A stretch of DNA of 64,000 nucleotides from Synaphobranchus kaupii (GCA_029718625.1 CM056380.1:15574005-15638004); one strand, 5' to 3'. Positions 1 to 11,206 are shown, counted from the stretch's first letter. Numbers and translations: made by a program. Notes: generated by a model from the sequence alone, not told the origin.

Positions 1-472
1 AAAAGACATTTGTGGAGTCTAAGAACAACGGAAGAATATTGCGCAATGGACGGACGAGAGGCCGTGCTGCATGAATACAGTCACGGCTACAGGAGTGTTG
101 TTACGTACAACGCGCACGCTTTTATAAAACGGTTATAATATATAGAAACAATTAATTGATTACATATTATTTATAATTATTACTTAAGTGACGGCACGTA
201 GTGATACGGTTTACAAACACGATGTTTAATGAACTGTTACAGTATCGAATTTACTATTCTGTAGAATGCGGGCAGCCAATCAGCATCCAGGATCGAAACA
301 ACCCGTTTTATAAGCTATGGTACAGCGCCAGAAACTCCTGTTACCCTCTGGACCCTCCTGCAGTTAAGAAGCAGAGAGCATGGAAGGAGAGCAGGAGTAT
401 CTGGTGAATGTAGACAAAGTGCGGCAGCGGGATGGCAGCATGGCGGGATGGCACGGTGGCGGGACCTCTCAC
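1..472. other. stx16 intron 5 (partial)
   Basis: AT-rich intron sequence after the exon-5 donor. No coding exon, RNA gene or transposon end was recognised. The short open frames here have no family resemblance. Confidence 0.7.
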
Positions 473-635
473 GTTTCAGGTAGCCGGACTGCGTGTGGCG
501 GAAGTTGGTGGACAGGTCCTGCAGACTTTGGGCCAGGGAGGAAACCACGTTCCTTAGCAGCCGGTCCTCCTGCTGCGTACAGTGGCCGCAGCGCGCCTGT
601 AGGCTGGTGACCGAGCGCTGGCAGCGATGGAACAT
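473..635 (-). CDS. stx16: stx16 coding exon 5 (Habc domain); gene continues off the left edge
   Basis: A 163-bp exon with acceptor CCTCAG before 635 and donor GTGAGA at 472-467, ending in phase 1. It encodes [19 protein letters not shown], then [19 protein letters not shown], ending in [10 protein letters not shown] plus one base of the next codon. This matches the second and third helices of the syntaxin 16 Habc domain. The following exons (linker, SNARE helix, C-terminal membrane anchor) are not seen in 1-472 and must lie outside the window. Confidence 0.95.
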
Positions 636-798
636 CTGAGGGGGAGGGCACAGGCCTGACTGACAGGAGGAACTGGCACAGCACACCGTTCTAGAACTAC
701 AGGGTTCCATCTGCATCTGATATCAACTCTCATATCAACCCCTTAGAGCAAGGATATCAAGATGTCCTGACTGGCAGCGAGTGGTGTCTGCTGGCTTT

Positions 799-1699
799 TG
801 ATCTCCTGTGTGGTGATCTCTATGGTGTCTTGACTCCTGTACCTGTGTGATCCCCTACGTGGTGATCTCTATGGTGCCTTGACTCCTGTACCTGTGTGAT
901 CCCCTACGTGGTGATCTCTATGGTGCCTTGACTCCTGTACCTGTGTGATCCCCTACGTGGTGATCTCTATGGTGCCTTGACTCCTGTACCTGTGTGATCC
1001 CCTACGTGGTGATCTCTATGGTGCCGTGACTCCTGTACCTGTGTGATCTCCTGTGTGGTGATCTCTATGGTGCCTTGACTCCTGTACCTGTGTGATCCCC
1101 TACGTGGTGATCTCTATGGTGCCGTGACTCCTGCACCTGTGTGATCTCCTGTGTGGTGATCTCTATGGTGCCGTGTCTCCTGTACCTGTGTGATCTCCTG
1201 TGTGGTGATCTCTATGGTGCCGTGTCTCCTGTACCTGTGTGATCTCCTGTGTGGTGATCTCTATGGTGCCGTGTCTCCTGTACCTGTGTGATCTCCTGTG
1301 TGGTGATCTCTATGGTGCCGTGTCTCCTGTACCTGTGTGATCTCCTGTGTGGTGATCTCTATGGTGCCGTGTCTCCTGTACCTGTGTGATCTCCTGTGTG
1401 GTGATCTCTATGGTGCCGTGTCTCCTGTACCTGTGTGATCTCCTGTGTGGTGATCTCTATGGTGCCATGACTCCTGTACCTGTGTGATCTCCTGTGTGGT
1501 GATCTCTATGGTGCCGTGACTCCTGTACCTGTGTGATCTCCTGTGTGGTGATCTCTATGGTGCCGTGTCTCCTGTACCTGTGTGATCTCCTGTGTGGTGA
1601 TCTCTATGGTGCCGTGTCTCCTGTACCTGTGTGATCTCCTGTGAGGTGATCTCTATGGTGCCGTGTCTCCTGTACCTGTGTGATCTCCTGTGTGGTGAT
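799..1699. repeat. 49-bp minisatellite built from the stx16 exon-4 end and 5' splice site
   Basis: About 18 head-to-tail 49-bp copies; the motif GATCTCTATGG recurs every 49 bases from 814 to the exon copy at 1696. On the coding strand each unit contains the exon-4 end ([10 protein letters not shown]) followed by CACAG/GTACAG. Donor-like sites recur at 836, 885 and so on to the native one at 1670; one copy near 1130 has GTGCAG. Variants are grouped: units far from the exon carry CCCCTACGTGG (a TAG in the exon frame), while units near the exon carry CTCCTGTGTGG like the exon itself. This suggests growth outward from the exon. Confidence 0.95.
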
Positions 1700-1816
1700 C
1701 TCTATGGCATGCTCCTCCTCGCTGCTGTCGTCCAGCGTGGGTCGGTTCATGTGCTTGTCGTGCAGGCTGGCCAGCTCCTTCATCTTCTGACGGATCCGTG
1801 TGATCTCATACTGAAT
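1676..1816 (-). CDS. stx16: stx16 coding exon 4, its 3' end amplified into a minisatellite
   Basis: A 141-bp exon (47 codons, phase 0 at both ends). The acceptor is CTGCAG just before 1816 and the donor is GTACAG at 1675-1670. It encodes the start of the Habc bundle: [18 protein letters not shown], then [17 protein letters not shown], ending [10 protein letters not shown]. All of this is near-identical to the vertebrate protein. The last ~33 bases plus the donor are the unit of the 49-bp tandem array that occupies the next ~0.9 kb of the intron, so about 17 further copies of the same exon-donor junction follow in the transcript. Reading past the native donor meets a stop within about 75 nt. 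Confidence 0.95.
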
Positions 1817-1989
1817 CTGCAGGTGCACATGACACACCGTCAGGCCCCAGTGGCCTGGAGACACAAGCTGTCCCGGGAACTGCCGCTGCAGCAACAGCCA
1901 ATCAAATGCTTCTGCTCGAGAGCAGAGGAAAGAGCCAAGAATGCCTTCAGACAAAGGTGGAGTTCCCTTGCAGACTCTTCTACACATTA

Positions 1990-2690
1990 GCAATTAAATG
2001 CAAACATAAAACAAAATTAGCATGAATCATACAGAGCAAAGGTGAGACATTTACAACACTGTTGCTCTGCCTAGTAGATTGAAGGACTAAAATTTCAGCC
2101 CATTAACTGCATTAACCATACCTTTTAGCCTACTGTAGACAGATGCTGAAGAAAAAGCCTGCACACAAAGCTGCATTTCCCCTGAGGAAGATCCAGTTCG
2201 GATCGAAAAGTTGTCTATGAGTAGGCTAAATGGTGAAATGCAGTTTTGTGTGTGGGTTTTTCACTTCACTGCATTTATTCTTCATTACGCTGTTTGGATG
2301 TGCGTGCATATTCTCTCAATAGACTACCGTAGACAGACACACATACAGTTGCACTCAAAATTATTCAAACCCCTTCACTTTTTGCACACTTTATTGTGTT
2401 GTAGATCTATATGCCTACCCTCCCACGGAAAACTGCAGACATCACCATTAACTTTTCAAAGATATCTGACTTCCAAAAACCATCTATGATTTCTTGCGGT
2501 AATTCACTCAAGCGTATGCTGCCAGCTGACTCCATCTCCTTTTGTGTTACATGGCATCAGTCGCTAAGGAGGGCGGGACTTGTGGATATTTTGCTAATGG
2601 TCAATGTTTGGGGTTGAAAGACATACACACTGGAGAGACGGCCTGATTTAATAATCCTTCATTCAAATCAATTATAATGATGAATAATGG
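1990..2690. other. stx16 intron with a Tc1-type terminus fragment
   Basis: Intron sequence. At about 2346-2400 there is a fragment resembling a Tc1-like inverted terminus (CAGTTGCACTCAAAATTATT). A small inverted repeat lies at 2162-2250 (CACACAAAGCTGCATTTC against GAAATGCAGTTTTGTGTG). No coding exon was found. Confidence 0.45.
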
Positions 2691-2870
2691 CTTGTATTTA
2701 TATAGCGCTTTTCTCAACGCTCTTCAACCACCATCAATGTGTAGCACCCACCTGGGTGATGCACGGCAGCCATTTGCTCACCACACAATTACTCCTTTGA
2801 ATTGACCAACTCAAGGTTTAGTCAAGCATTCATACACCCACCCATAGCGCCACGTTTTGCCAGTTCCTCA
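2690..2870. repeat. Dispersed teleost repeat fragment
   Basis: Contains TTTATATAGCGCTTTTCTC followed by a GTAGCACCCACCTGGGTGATGC-type segment, which I recognise as a common interspersed fish repeat. Boundaries and class are uncertain. Confidence 0.4.
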
Positions 2871-2945
2871 GCCCTCTGATAACCATTCAAACCCACCCAG
2901 ACTGCCATGCTTTCCCACAGTTCCTCATCCCCTAACAGCCCTCAC

Positions 2946-3053
2946 CTCATCCACCCCGTCCACCCAGTTGGGCGGCAGTCGTTTGGTGACTCCAATCGCG
3001 GCCTCAGGATCCAGACTGATCCCGGATACCAGGGCCATCCGGTCATCCGCCAA
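2946..3053 (-). CDS. stx16: stx16 coding exon 3
   Basis: A 108-bp exon (36 codons, phase 0 at both ends) with a CAG acceptor just before 3053 and a GTGAGG donor just after 2946. It starts [19 protein letters not shown] and ends [10 protein letters not shown], almost identical to the linker before the Habc domain in vertebrate syntaxin 16. It lies next to a purine-rich (GGA/GAGA) run on the plus strand, which gives a pyrimidine-rich tract upstream of the acceptor on the coding strand. Confidence 0.95.
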
Positions 3054-3056
3054 CTG

Positions 3057-3133
3057 GAGGGGAGGAAGGAGGAGAGAGGGGGGGGAAGAGAGAGACGAGG
3101 AAGGAAGAGAGAGAGGGGGAAGAGAGAGAGGGG
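3057..3133. repeat. Purine-rich low-complexity tract (GA/GGGA)
   Basis: Nearly pure G/A sequence just upstream, on the coding strand, of the 3053 acceptor. On the minus strand it supplies a long pyrimidine tract. Confidence 0.85.
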
Positions 3134-3135
3134 TC

Positions 3136-4028
3136 AGTGAACCAGTACATTTATGAATAATACAAAATTATATTACCTGCAATAGCTTTTCAAGAAACAA
3201 TTTCCTCCAGAATTCAGAGCAAAGTTATTCTTTTATATTCTGTTGTAACATGTTTCACAGAAAATTCTCCAGGAGTGCATTGAAGCTTTACCTACACCTA
3301 CAGAGGGAAAGGATTTCCAAGGTCTGACACAGATCAGCTAACCTTTAAAGTGATCATTGACCTCAACCTGCTTTCCTTTATATTGATTGGTTAACAAACA
3401 TGTCAATTATCTGAATAATGCATTGGCATTGGTAAGCAATCCTCTTTAGTTGTAGGTCACTCTCGCCTTCATCGCGTTAGAGAATGCACACGAGACAAGA
3501 GGGCCACTTAGCCCAATCAATTTAAAGACCACAGAAAGCTCACAGACGTACATTCCTCCATTAATTTTCCATCAGCGAAGAGTTGAGTGCAACGCACAGT
3601 AAAAGCCAGCAAGCAAACATCAAAAATTCTCAGTGACAGGAATTTAATCTGCAGAATCAGAGCAGATTAGATAAACAGATCTTTATGTCACCAATTTCAG
3701 GCACCAGAGCATTTTCAGTTGTAAGCCTCAGGGTTGAATGAGGAGTTGGAAATAAATAAGTATACAAGTTACTAATTTAAATAGTAAATAAGTTTTTTTG
3801 TGAATTGGCGTCCTACAGTAATCATTGTTTATTACTGTCTACAGAATATTGATAGCATATAAAACAAATACATTTTGTAATTATCACGGACATATCTCAT
3901 ACATGTATGCTGCTCTTTATCCAAATGGAGTGGAACATGATAGTTGGGGGTCTATGAATTGTCATTGCGTTAAAAGCGGGGTCATTAAAATCCTGCAAAA
4001 ACCACTGGTACAGCGCCGTGTCCGGTGA
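3136..4028. other. stx16 intron, no feature recognised
   Basis: AT-rich intron sequence with no recognised repeat, exon or RNA gene. Confidence 0.5.
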
Positions 4029-4029
4029 T

Positions 4030-4400
4030 TCTTCAATTCAACTCAACTCAAATTCATTTGTCATATATACACAATACAGAGTATTGAGACAATAAAATGC
4101 TTCCTCGCATAAAAAAGCTGCCAATATAAAAAAACAGACGGTAGAAGGGAGAACATGGAGAGACCAGGGTGGCGAGAGGGTCCTTGAAAGTGTTATGGTT
4201 GCAAGTCTCCTGGACGGCTTCGGCAGTCCTCACTACTCTCTGTAGCGCCTTCCTGTCATGTGCAGCGCTGTTTCCGTACCGCACTGTTACGCAGCTGGTT
4301 AAAATGCTCTGTAACGTGCGAGTGTAGAAGGTGGGTATTGACTTCTGTGTGCACACCAAACTTCCTCAGCCGGCGCAGAAAGCGCAGTCTTTTTTTGATG
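4030..4400 (-). pseudogene. Degenerate non-LTR retrotransposon 3' fragment
   Basis: On the minus strand the translation contains LRRLRKFGVHTEV, then after a frameshift QSILTSCVTVRYGNSAAHDR and KALQRVV. This is the C-terminal region after the RT domain of a common fish non-LTR element. It ends near an AACTCAACTCAAATTC tail at about 4040. No RT catalytic motifs remain. The clade is not assigned. Confidence 0.7.
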
Positions 4401-4860
4401 ATTGTACTGGTGTTGAGGGATCATGGTAATTTGTTACTGAAGATAAGGGTGTTTTCAGAAGGATGTTTTCACACTAGTATAATCACAGTAATAGAGAAAA
4501 GATCTATATACATATATATTCATTGCGCAATCATACCAATTGAAACGTATATTAAATTCTCTAAATCCTCAAGAGACAGAGAAGTGGCGGACTGCAGGCT
4601 CTTTAGCCACAGGAAGGTCTCGGTTTATCTCTCAGTCAGCCAAAGCAAACAAGAGACAATATATAGCTTATAGCTTGTTTGTACGTACATTTTTCTGTCT
4701 CTCTTTCTCTTTTCTGTCTGTCTCCTCTCTGTACTGCAGGCCTGTGGCCTCTGACCCACTTACATACCAGGCGCAAGGCCATCTTATCGCTAGAGCCAGA
4801 AGAGACACTCCTGAAAACAAGACGACTCTGGAAGACCAAATAGTTATTGAAAACTGTTTG
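4400..4860. other. Intron sequence, nothing clear
   Basis: AT-rich intron with pyrimidine-rich stretches. It may include the 5' part of the LTR-like unit that follows, but no boundary could be set. Confidence 0.35.
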
Positions 4861-4865
4861 TGTGA

Positions 4866-5222
4866 CGTTAAGGGCTAGGGGTCACTGTGCGCTCATTCAA
4901 TATGCATGATCTAACCAATCATTGACTTTGTATATTTTACAATATGCTAATGTGTAACCATGTACCAATCAGCGATAGAATTATGTATGTTGTTATATTC
5001 CACTCTATGCATATGTATTAACTATGCACCAATCAGAAGTAAGATAATCTACGTATTAGTTTGATTAAATATGGCGGAGACTGCCTCCGTCTCTTCAGTT
5101 CATGCTCGACCACCTTGTGTGTGCAAGTACTGGACTCTTTCTGCAGAAAAATAAATCCCTTTCTTCTTTGATCTACCTGGTCGTGCTTGGTCATTATAAG
5201 GAAAGAAATTCCTCTGCTCAAC
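4866..5222 (+). mobile_element. Possible solo LTR (5' boundary uncertain)
   Basis: The stretch looks like a retroelement LTR. It has three CCAAT boxes (ACCAATCATT, ACCAATCAGC, ACCAATCAGA) and AATAAA near 5148, followed by a T-rich segment ending in CA at about 5222. No coding sequence is attached. I could not find a clean TG start or target duplication, so the 5' limit is a guess. Confidence 0.4.
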
Positions 5223-5261
5223 ATTACCGATATGGTTTGATACTCAATGATCAGTTCTTTC

Positions 5262-5277
5262 GGGGGGGGGGGGGGGG
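5262..5277. repeat. Poly-G run
   Basis: Sixteen consecutive G on the plus strand. Confidence 0.9.
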
Positions 5278-5445
5278 TTTGGACATTAAGGGTAAGATCG
5301 TTCTCATGACACCACCAGGACAGATCTCTTACTTCTCTTTCGGCTATTTTATTTATTGGTTATCAGACCTATTACAGTGTTATCATCAGCAAACCTAATA
5401 ATGGAGTCATTGTGCTTCGGCAGTCACGGGTAAACAGACAGAAGA

Positions 5446-5535
5446 GAAACCAGCCTCTTCTTCTATTGTAGAAGGTAGTCCTCTGAGTTTCTCTTCTTCT
5501 ATTGAAGAAGGTATTCCTCTGAGTTTCTAGTCTTC
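5446..5535. repeat. Two-copy ~45-bp tandem repeat
   Basis: CTTCTTCTATTG(T/A)AGAAGGTA followed by TCCTCTGAGTTTCT occurs twice in tandem. Confidence 0.75.
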
Positions 5536-5699
5536 TTTTTTCCCCAGCCAGGAAGGGTGGACTCACTAATGCCCAAGTCACAATTCAACTGTGTTTGTTG
5601 CATTACCTGTTTTAGCTGAAATTGTGAATGCAGTTTTTATTTATTTAACTAAAGGTTTTACATTTCTACCAACTTTTGCTTCCCTTCTCAAAATAATTA

Positions 5700-6062
5700 A
5701 ATTAACTCCAGTCCCTGAGGGCTGCAGTGCCTGCAGGTTTAACTCCAGTCCTGGAGGGCCGCAGTGTTTTCAGGTATGACTCCAGTCCTGGAGGGCCGCA
5801 GTGTCTGCAGGTTTAACTCTAGTCCCGGAGGGCTGCAGTGCCTGCAGGTTTAACTCCAGTCCCGAAGGGCCGCAGTGTCTGCAGGTATTTGTGCTTCCCT
5901 TTCAATCGGCAGCCAATCAAGTTCTTGAGGACAAGGTGCGAGGATTCTTTAGACAATCAATGACTTTAATTGTAGTCGCGTCAATGACCTTCAATATGCA
6001 CTTATTGTAGTCGCTTTGGATAAAAGCGTCTGCCAAATGATTGTAATGTAATGTAATGTAAT
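5700..6062 (+). mobile_element. SINE-like repeat with LINE-type tail and internal ~43-bp tandem repeats
   Basis: Starts with four to five copies of a ~43-bp unit (AACTCCAGTCCYGGAGGGC, then YGCAGTGYCTGCAGG) and ends with CGCTTTGGATAAAAGCGTCT, GCCAAATG and a (TGTAA)n tail. The same 3' stem and tail type appears in the minus-strand LINE remnant at 57476-57530. This is consistent with a non-autonomous element using that LINE's machinery (inference). Confidence 0.6.
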
Positions 6063-6464
6063 TAATCACTCATGCTGAAACACACCAAAAAACCAGCAGA
6101 CACTGCGACTGCAGTTTGACACCCAAGTCTAAGTCAAGTTGAAGCCAGATCATACCGCCCGCAACAGAATAGTACGGCAGGAAAACAGCCTGTCGATTGC
6201 GTTGTGATCTTTTTAACTTCATCTGCGCCGTCATCAGCATCGCAACAAACAATTAAAATGCATTGATCAGGCACACCCATGCGTAAACACGGACACAGTC
6301 ATCGTTTAAAACCCAGAAATTGATCTCGTCTCAGTCTGCGTCTCAGGGAAGCCAGATCTGTGGATGACAAGGCTTAGAACTTGCAACAACAGGAGCCATG
6401 CTGCGATTGTGTTCCATCTGAATTTGTGTTATAATGGTGCGGGTTATAACGGGGTTCCAATGTA

Positions 6465-6950
6465 TAGTGCAGTATTTGGACAGTGACACAATTTGTTGTT
6501 TTGGCTCTGTACACCAGCACATTGGATTTGAAATGAAGCAATGGATATGAGGTTATATGGAATTTAAGAGGCATTCTCAATTCAATTCTGAATGGTGCAC
6601 AACCCTGAACTTCAATAGACTCCAAATGCAAATTCCACACCGAGAATCAACTCTAGACCTTCTGTTAGCTTTCTTGTGCATGAACTAATGATGCAGCAAC
6701 ACACAGATTTCCAAGAAACAGCTGAGTAACCAATTGTCCAATTACTTTTGGTCCCCCAAAATGGGGGGACTGTATAGAAACGGCTGCAACTCCTACATGG
6801 TGAACCCGATATGGATGTAAATACCTGAAAATTAAAGCTGACAGTCTGCACTTTAACCATATATTCATTGTTTCACTTCAAATCCAATATACTGGAGTAT
6901 AGAGCCAAAGCAACACAAATTGTGTCACTGTCCAAATACGGACTGCACTG
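6465..6950. mobile_element. Short Tc1/mariner-type MITE with long inverted repeats
   Basis: The left end starts AGTGCAGTATTTGGACAGTG and the right end finishes CCAAATACGGACTGCACTG, with TA on both sides (6463-6464 and 6951-6952). The inner parts of the arms match the 38850-40158 element, including TTTTGGCTCTGTACACCAGC and CCCCCAAAATGGGGGGAC. No transposase is present. It is a short relative of the larger copy. Confidence 0.8.
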
Positions 6951-6959
6951 TATTTTATC

Positions 6960-7490
6960 AGTGTGTTAACCATCTCATAGAGGGCAATGAACATGATGGT
7001 AATTATGAAATAATAGACGTAACTTGTCCATCAAAGTATTTACATGTTATTTATTTTGCACACTAGTAGTTTTGAAAACTTTTGTTCATCCTTTCATGAT
7101 GTCCACCACCAGTCTTTTTAAAAATTGAAAACAAAAAGGCCTTGTAATTAGTTAATTAGTTAACTGCATGCTTTTTAACGGAGAAACGTCAACAGAAACA
7201 GGCTGAGAGTAATGACCAATTTAAACGTGAGGTTTTTGCATCCTCCGTTTCAACAACTAGTGATGCACAATAATTTGTCGATACACTGCAAATCCCAAAA
7301 AGCCATAGTCCAGGAATTGGGAACGCTATGGTGTCCTTTTTTTTGTTTGGTTCTGATTTTTCCCCCCAGTTTTCTGCCAAACGAAAAGTTGTACCCTATG
7401 TTATTCAATTCCCCGTGTAGCGACCGCTTGAGAATTTGCTGCTACACAACCCTGTCAGCCAGTAGTATAAAGGAGGGCTCCACATCCTCG
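6960..7490. other. stx16 intron, no feature recognised
   Basis: Intron sequence without recognised elements. The ORFs here are short and unsupported. Confidence 0.45.
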
Positions 7491-7493
7491 AGC

Positions 7494-7690
7494 TCATGAC
7501 CGCGATTCAAACTCGCCCGGGGCCACTTGTGCGCGACGATTCCCTCCCCCTACCCTGGGAACAGCCACCAATTGCCACTCCCTCAAGGCACCCGATCTGA
7601 ACGGACCAGGGGCACAAACCCCTGATCCTTGGTGCGCAACTGCACCAACTGAAATTCGGCGCGCCTCCGCGGCTGCCCGCAATGGCGCCT
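7494..7690 (-). repeat. GC-rich repeat-like patch, possibly a SINE
   Basis: An abrupt GC-rich island in an AT-rich intron. The minus strand has a B-box-like GAGTTTGAATC and an A-box-like GTTGGTGCAGTTGCGC, but spacing and order do not fit a normal tRNA head. The class is uncertain. Confidence 0.3.
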
Positions 7691-7874
7691 TTTAAAATAA
7701 ATAAATAAACACCAAAGTGGGTCCTTCTCTAATATACCAAGAATATGTAACATTGTATTTCTTTATCACATATTGTAGAGAACAGAAAATAACATTAAGC
7801 AAAAAAAAAAAAAAAACACCATGTGAATATCAACAACATTTGAGGCACTCTCTGGAAAAGTGATTTGACTTTAC

Positions 7875-7886
7875 CTCATCCAGCTC
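7875..7886 (-). CDS. stx16: stx16 12-nt microexon encoding ELDE
   Basis: Twelve bases, GAGCTGGATGAG, lie between a TAG acceptor (7889-7887) and a GTAAAG donor (7874-7869). They encode ELDE, the four residues that precede LADDR in vertebrate syntaxin 16. Immediately upstream the same frame reads TAG, so if the exon is used in frame it must start here. The pyrimidine tract is weak, as is common for regulated microexons. It can follow either exon-1 donor and precede the 3053 exon without a frame change. It was chosen because it matches the family protein; the evidence is short but specific. Confidence 0.8.
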
Positions 7887-7937
7887 CTAATTTGATTGGA
7901 CGATCCCAGCACAGTCCCGTCCAGTGAGGGGAGGAGA

Positions 7938-7980
7938 CGGAGGGGGAGAGAGAAAGAGAGAGAGAGAGAGAAGCGAGAGG
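7938..7980. repeat. GA-rich low-complexity tract
   Basis: (GA)n-rich run just upstream, on the coding strand, of the ELDE microexon. Confidence 0.8.
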
Positions 7981-8039
7981 GACAGGAGTGAGAGCAGATG
8001 AGCCCTGAAGTGATTTGCTGTCCAGAAACACACACTGAA

Positions 8040-8240
8040 CTGCACACGTTCTCGCAGAGCAGATTACGCAAAACACACTGCACTGCATACACCTTCTCAC
8101 AGATCAGACCACCTGAAACACACTACACCCATTCACACAGATCAGACCACATAAAACACACTACACCCATTCACACAGATCCAGACCACATAAAACACAC
8201 ACTGTTCATGCGTTCACAGATCAGATTACCAGAATCAGTG
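8040..8240. repeat. ~41-bp tandem repeat, about 5 copies
   Basis: Units resembling TTCACACAGATCAGACCACA followed by TAAAACACACTACACCCA recur with substitutions. The last units are more diverged. Confidence 0.8.
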
Positions 8241-8244
8241 ATGA

Positions 8245-10960
8245 TTGATAATACAGGTTTCCATTGCATGGCAGTTCAGACATAATAATTTCTCCCACAT
8301 CAGAAACCTAGAATATCTTCTCAGAAAAAGTCTTGTTTGAAAGACCCTACAAAAATTTCTGATATCAGCATGGTCTAGAGACCATTTTGTGTATTTTCCT
8401 GAGGAATATGCTTAAATAGGTCACTGATTTTATCCTGAAATTAAATTCTAGAAATTATAAAAACAAGCCCATGAAGCAAATAGGGTATTTTGTTTATCAC
8501 ATGACCTTAAATACTTAATGTACTACAAATAGCACACACCTGCCCAGAGATACACGGGAAGCCACATAAAAGGGATTGGATACGTTCAGTGGTACTGAGA
8601 CTTAAATCAAATGATTATTTTAAATACTTTACTGTTTAGTAAACAGGAACATTCCTGCAGATCGCTGACGACTTCAAAAGAGTCTTTCCACTTTCACCAT
8701 TATTCAGGACAAAACTCTTTTTTTCACTACCATTTTGGTTACAAACATCGTCTAAAATTCTGCCACCTGCAGGAGCATTTTCAAAAGTGGGTCGACATAC
8801 CCAGGTTCGGTACCGTTTGCAATTTTGTCATAAATTAAACAGAACTGCCGTGAAATGGGAGTGTGAATTAAAACACTAAATCAGCATTGTCCCCTTCTCA
8901 CACCACAATTCAGCCATACTGATAATTTAGCATTCAGGTAACCACATCTTTTTCAAGGTCGGCAAGAAAGCGCAAACATGCAGAGGCGTGAGTAGAGCAA
9001 GAAAAGACACAACACAACAAAAACTTGAGCCAAGGCCAAAATTAAGGAAAGATACCGCTAAACATTAAGGTTCTAATCGCTCACATCTCTTTGACTCGAG
9101 TGGAAATTCCACCTCTGGGACTCAAGAACTGTACAAAAACTCGGCAGCACTGAATGAATTAACCTGATTGCACCTCCATTTTTCAGCGAAACGTTTCACT
9201 GCCAAGAGCACGGATGAGTGAATCTGCAAAACGGTAACGCGATGTTCCGCTCCGACACTTCGGCTGTTCTTAAAAAATGTGGAATGGAAACCTGTTTGGA
9301 GTGACATGCAATTTTGATACTGTTTTTTTTTTTTTTTTTGGTATCCTAATTTTAGGAATGCGCAGAATTCAATGGCTGATCCTGCAACTCAAGAAATTCG
9401 AGATTAAGAAATATGCCCGTGACATCGTGCAGGGAGCGGCCTTCAAGACAAAACAACATTCTTCAGGCTTTCATTCTGTAAGAGGGGAAAAACACATTCA
9501 AAGGACGGGACTGTATGGGAGTGGAAGAAAAGATAAATATATCCAGGGGAATATATTTAAAACTGTCTATAACTTTGATCCCCATTGATATTTCAAAAGT
9601 ACACTATTTGCAGCCATTTAGCAATTGAAATAAGTGCTAAAATTATAAAGTAGCAGTAGGCCTACACAAAATGCATGCTTATACACAGCAGCGATGGTGG
9701 AACAGACATGTTGAATGGGGTGTGTTGGCATCTACAATTCTCCTTTATTTGTAAATCACCGCAAGTGAAGCGCAGTTTTGGGCTGAACAAAATTGTCTCC
9801 GGGAGTCTCCACGTGTAATTGTTCAATGAAATAAGAAGATGCCTTCGGGCATATGATATTGATAAGACGTGTTGCAGTTGGCTCCGTTTCAGAATTTAGG
9901 CCTATTCTTTTTAAATAAATTTTAAAAAACGCTAAATTAGGCCTACCATTCACAGCAGTTTATTTTTTTCGATGCCAAATATATTTCCATTCAATTTTCC
10001 TTTTCAATACGTTATGAATATAGAACAATGTTCACAGAAAAGTATTCCACGTGTAGTAAACAATATTGCAATATTTATTATGCACACTATCCATGGGTAT
10101 TGTTGCCTTATCTCAAATTCATAGAGGATAATTATATGAATAACTTATAGATGGTAGTTGATACTGGCAGTTAGGTCTGTGAGCTGACTTGCTGCATGTA
10201 AACGATCTTGCAGACTTCCTATAGTCCAGAGTCCAGAGCTTGCGACATAGCAACATATTTGATCCCATATCAATGAACTGGACCTAGGTTTGAGCATATG
10301 TCTCACTTGATATGTTCCTTACAACAGTTTGGCTGTACGGCTGAGTTTCTCTGTGGAAATTCAGTGCTGTCAAGTAGTCAATCAACACAATAATACTACA
10401 TTCCCAGTAAACACAACACAACACTAAAGGCATGCAAGCAAAGCACGACACCGTATACTAAGCATACAAAACATGCTAAATACATGCAATAATGCGATTA
10501 GAATTTCATGTTAGGCAATAAATCATAATTATACAATGTGTTACATGTACTGCAACTCATATTGCAAAAATGACAACTCAACATATGTATTACAAAATAG
10601 TTTCTACGATATAGATTTATGTATGTTTAAATTATGTCATTGTCCACCAGTGGCGCCTCCTCAGTTAGCCAAATGCCCAACAATATTTGCTATCGTTAGC
10701 AAGTCGTGGATGCTAAAACTAGCAATACACAATAATTTGTTTACCTTTTTGACGGGTCATTATTATTATTATATTACATGCTATTAATGCTGACAATGGG
10801 GTCGTAATGGGAATTCCTGCTAAAGTTACAGAATTTGGAGGCTTAAACGAGTGCATAACTAACGTTACATTCGCTAGAAAGTTTTCCCCTTTTTGCCAGC
10901 TGGCTAACAAGAAACACAAACATACCATAATTATATTGCCATTAGTTAGCTAGGTAGGTA
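8245..10960. other. stx16 intron 1, AT-rich, no feature recognised
   Basis: About 2.7 kb of intron. A poly-T run lies at 9325-9340. No exon, RNA gene or transposon end was recognised. Short ORFs show no family motifs. Confidence 0.45.
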
Positions 10961-10964
10961 ACGT

Positions 10965-11206
10965 TGTCATAAAATTTCTTCTTACCGTGAAAAACGACGA
11001 CATCGGACAGATGTTAAGGTAAATCTATCACCACGGCGGCACTTTCGCCACAAGTCAGCAATTATACCGGGAAATGCCCTCTTTGAAAACAATAAACGAA
11101 TGAACATAAAAAGGTTAGTCTGTTACTGCATACCCGTTTTTGCTAAAGCTGCATCATAGCTATGATAACGCGGAGCTGTCAAAACTATAACAGCACGGAA
11201 ACCCTT
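10965..11206 (+). repeat. Left 242-bp terminal inverted repeat
   Basis: Pairs with 12558-12798. The inner border is at CAGCACGGAAACCCTT. Confidence 0.95.

Noticed and set aside
315..716. Reading the 133-codon minus frame as one gene
   Set aside because: Only 635-473 matches syntaxin 16; the flanks are intron read-through beyond clear acceptor and donor sites.
1604..1993. 129-codon minus frame as a complete protein
   Set aside because: The centre is stx16 exon 4; both ends are intron, and the downstream end is minisatellite.
4866..5222. Full endogenous retrovirus
   Set aside because: Only an LTR-like unit is visible; no gag, pol or env sequence is adjacent.
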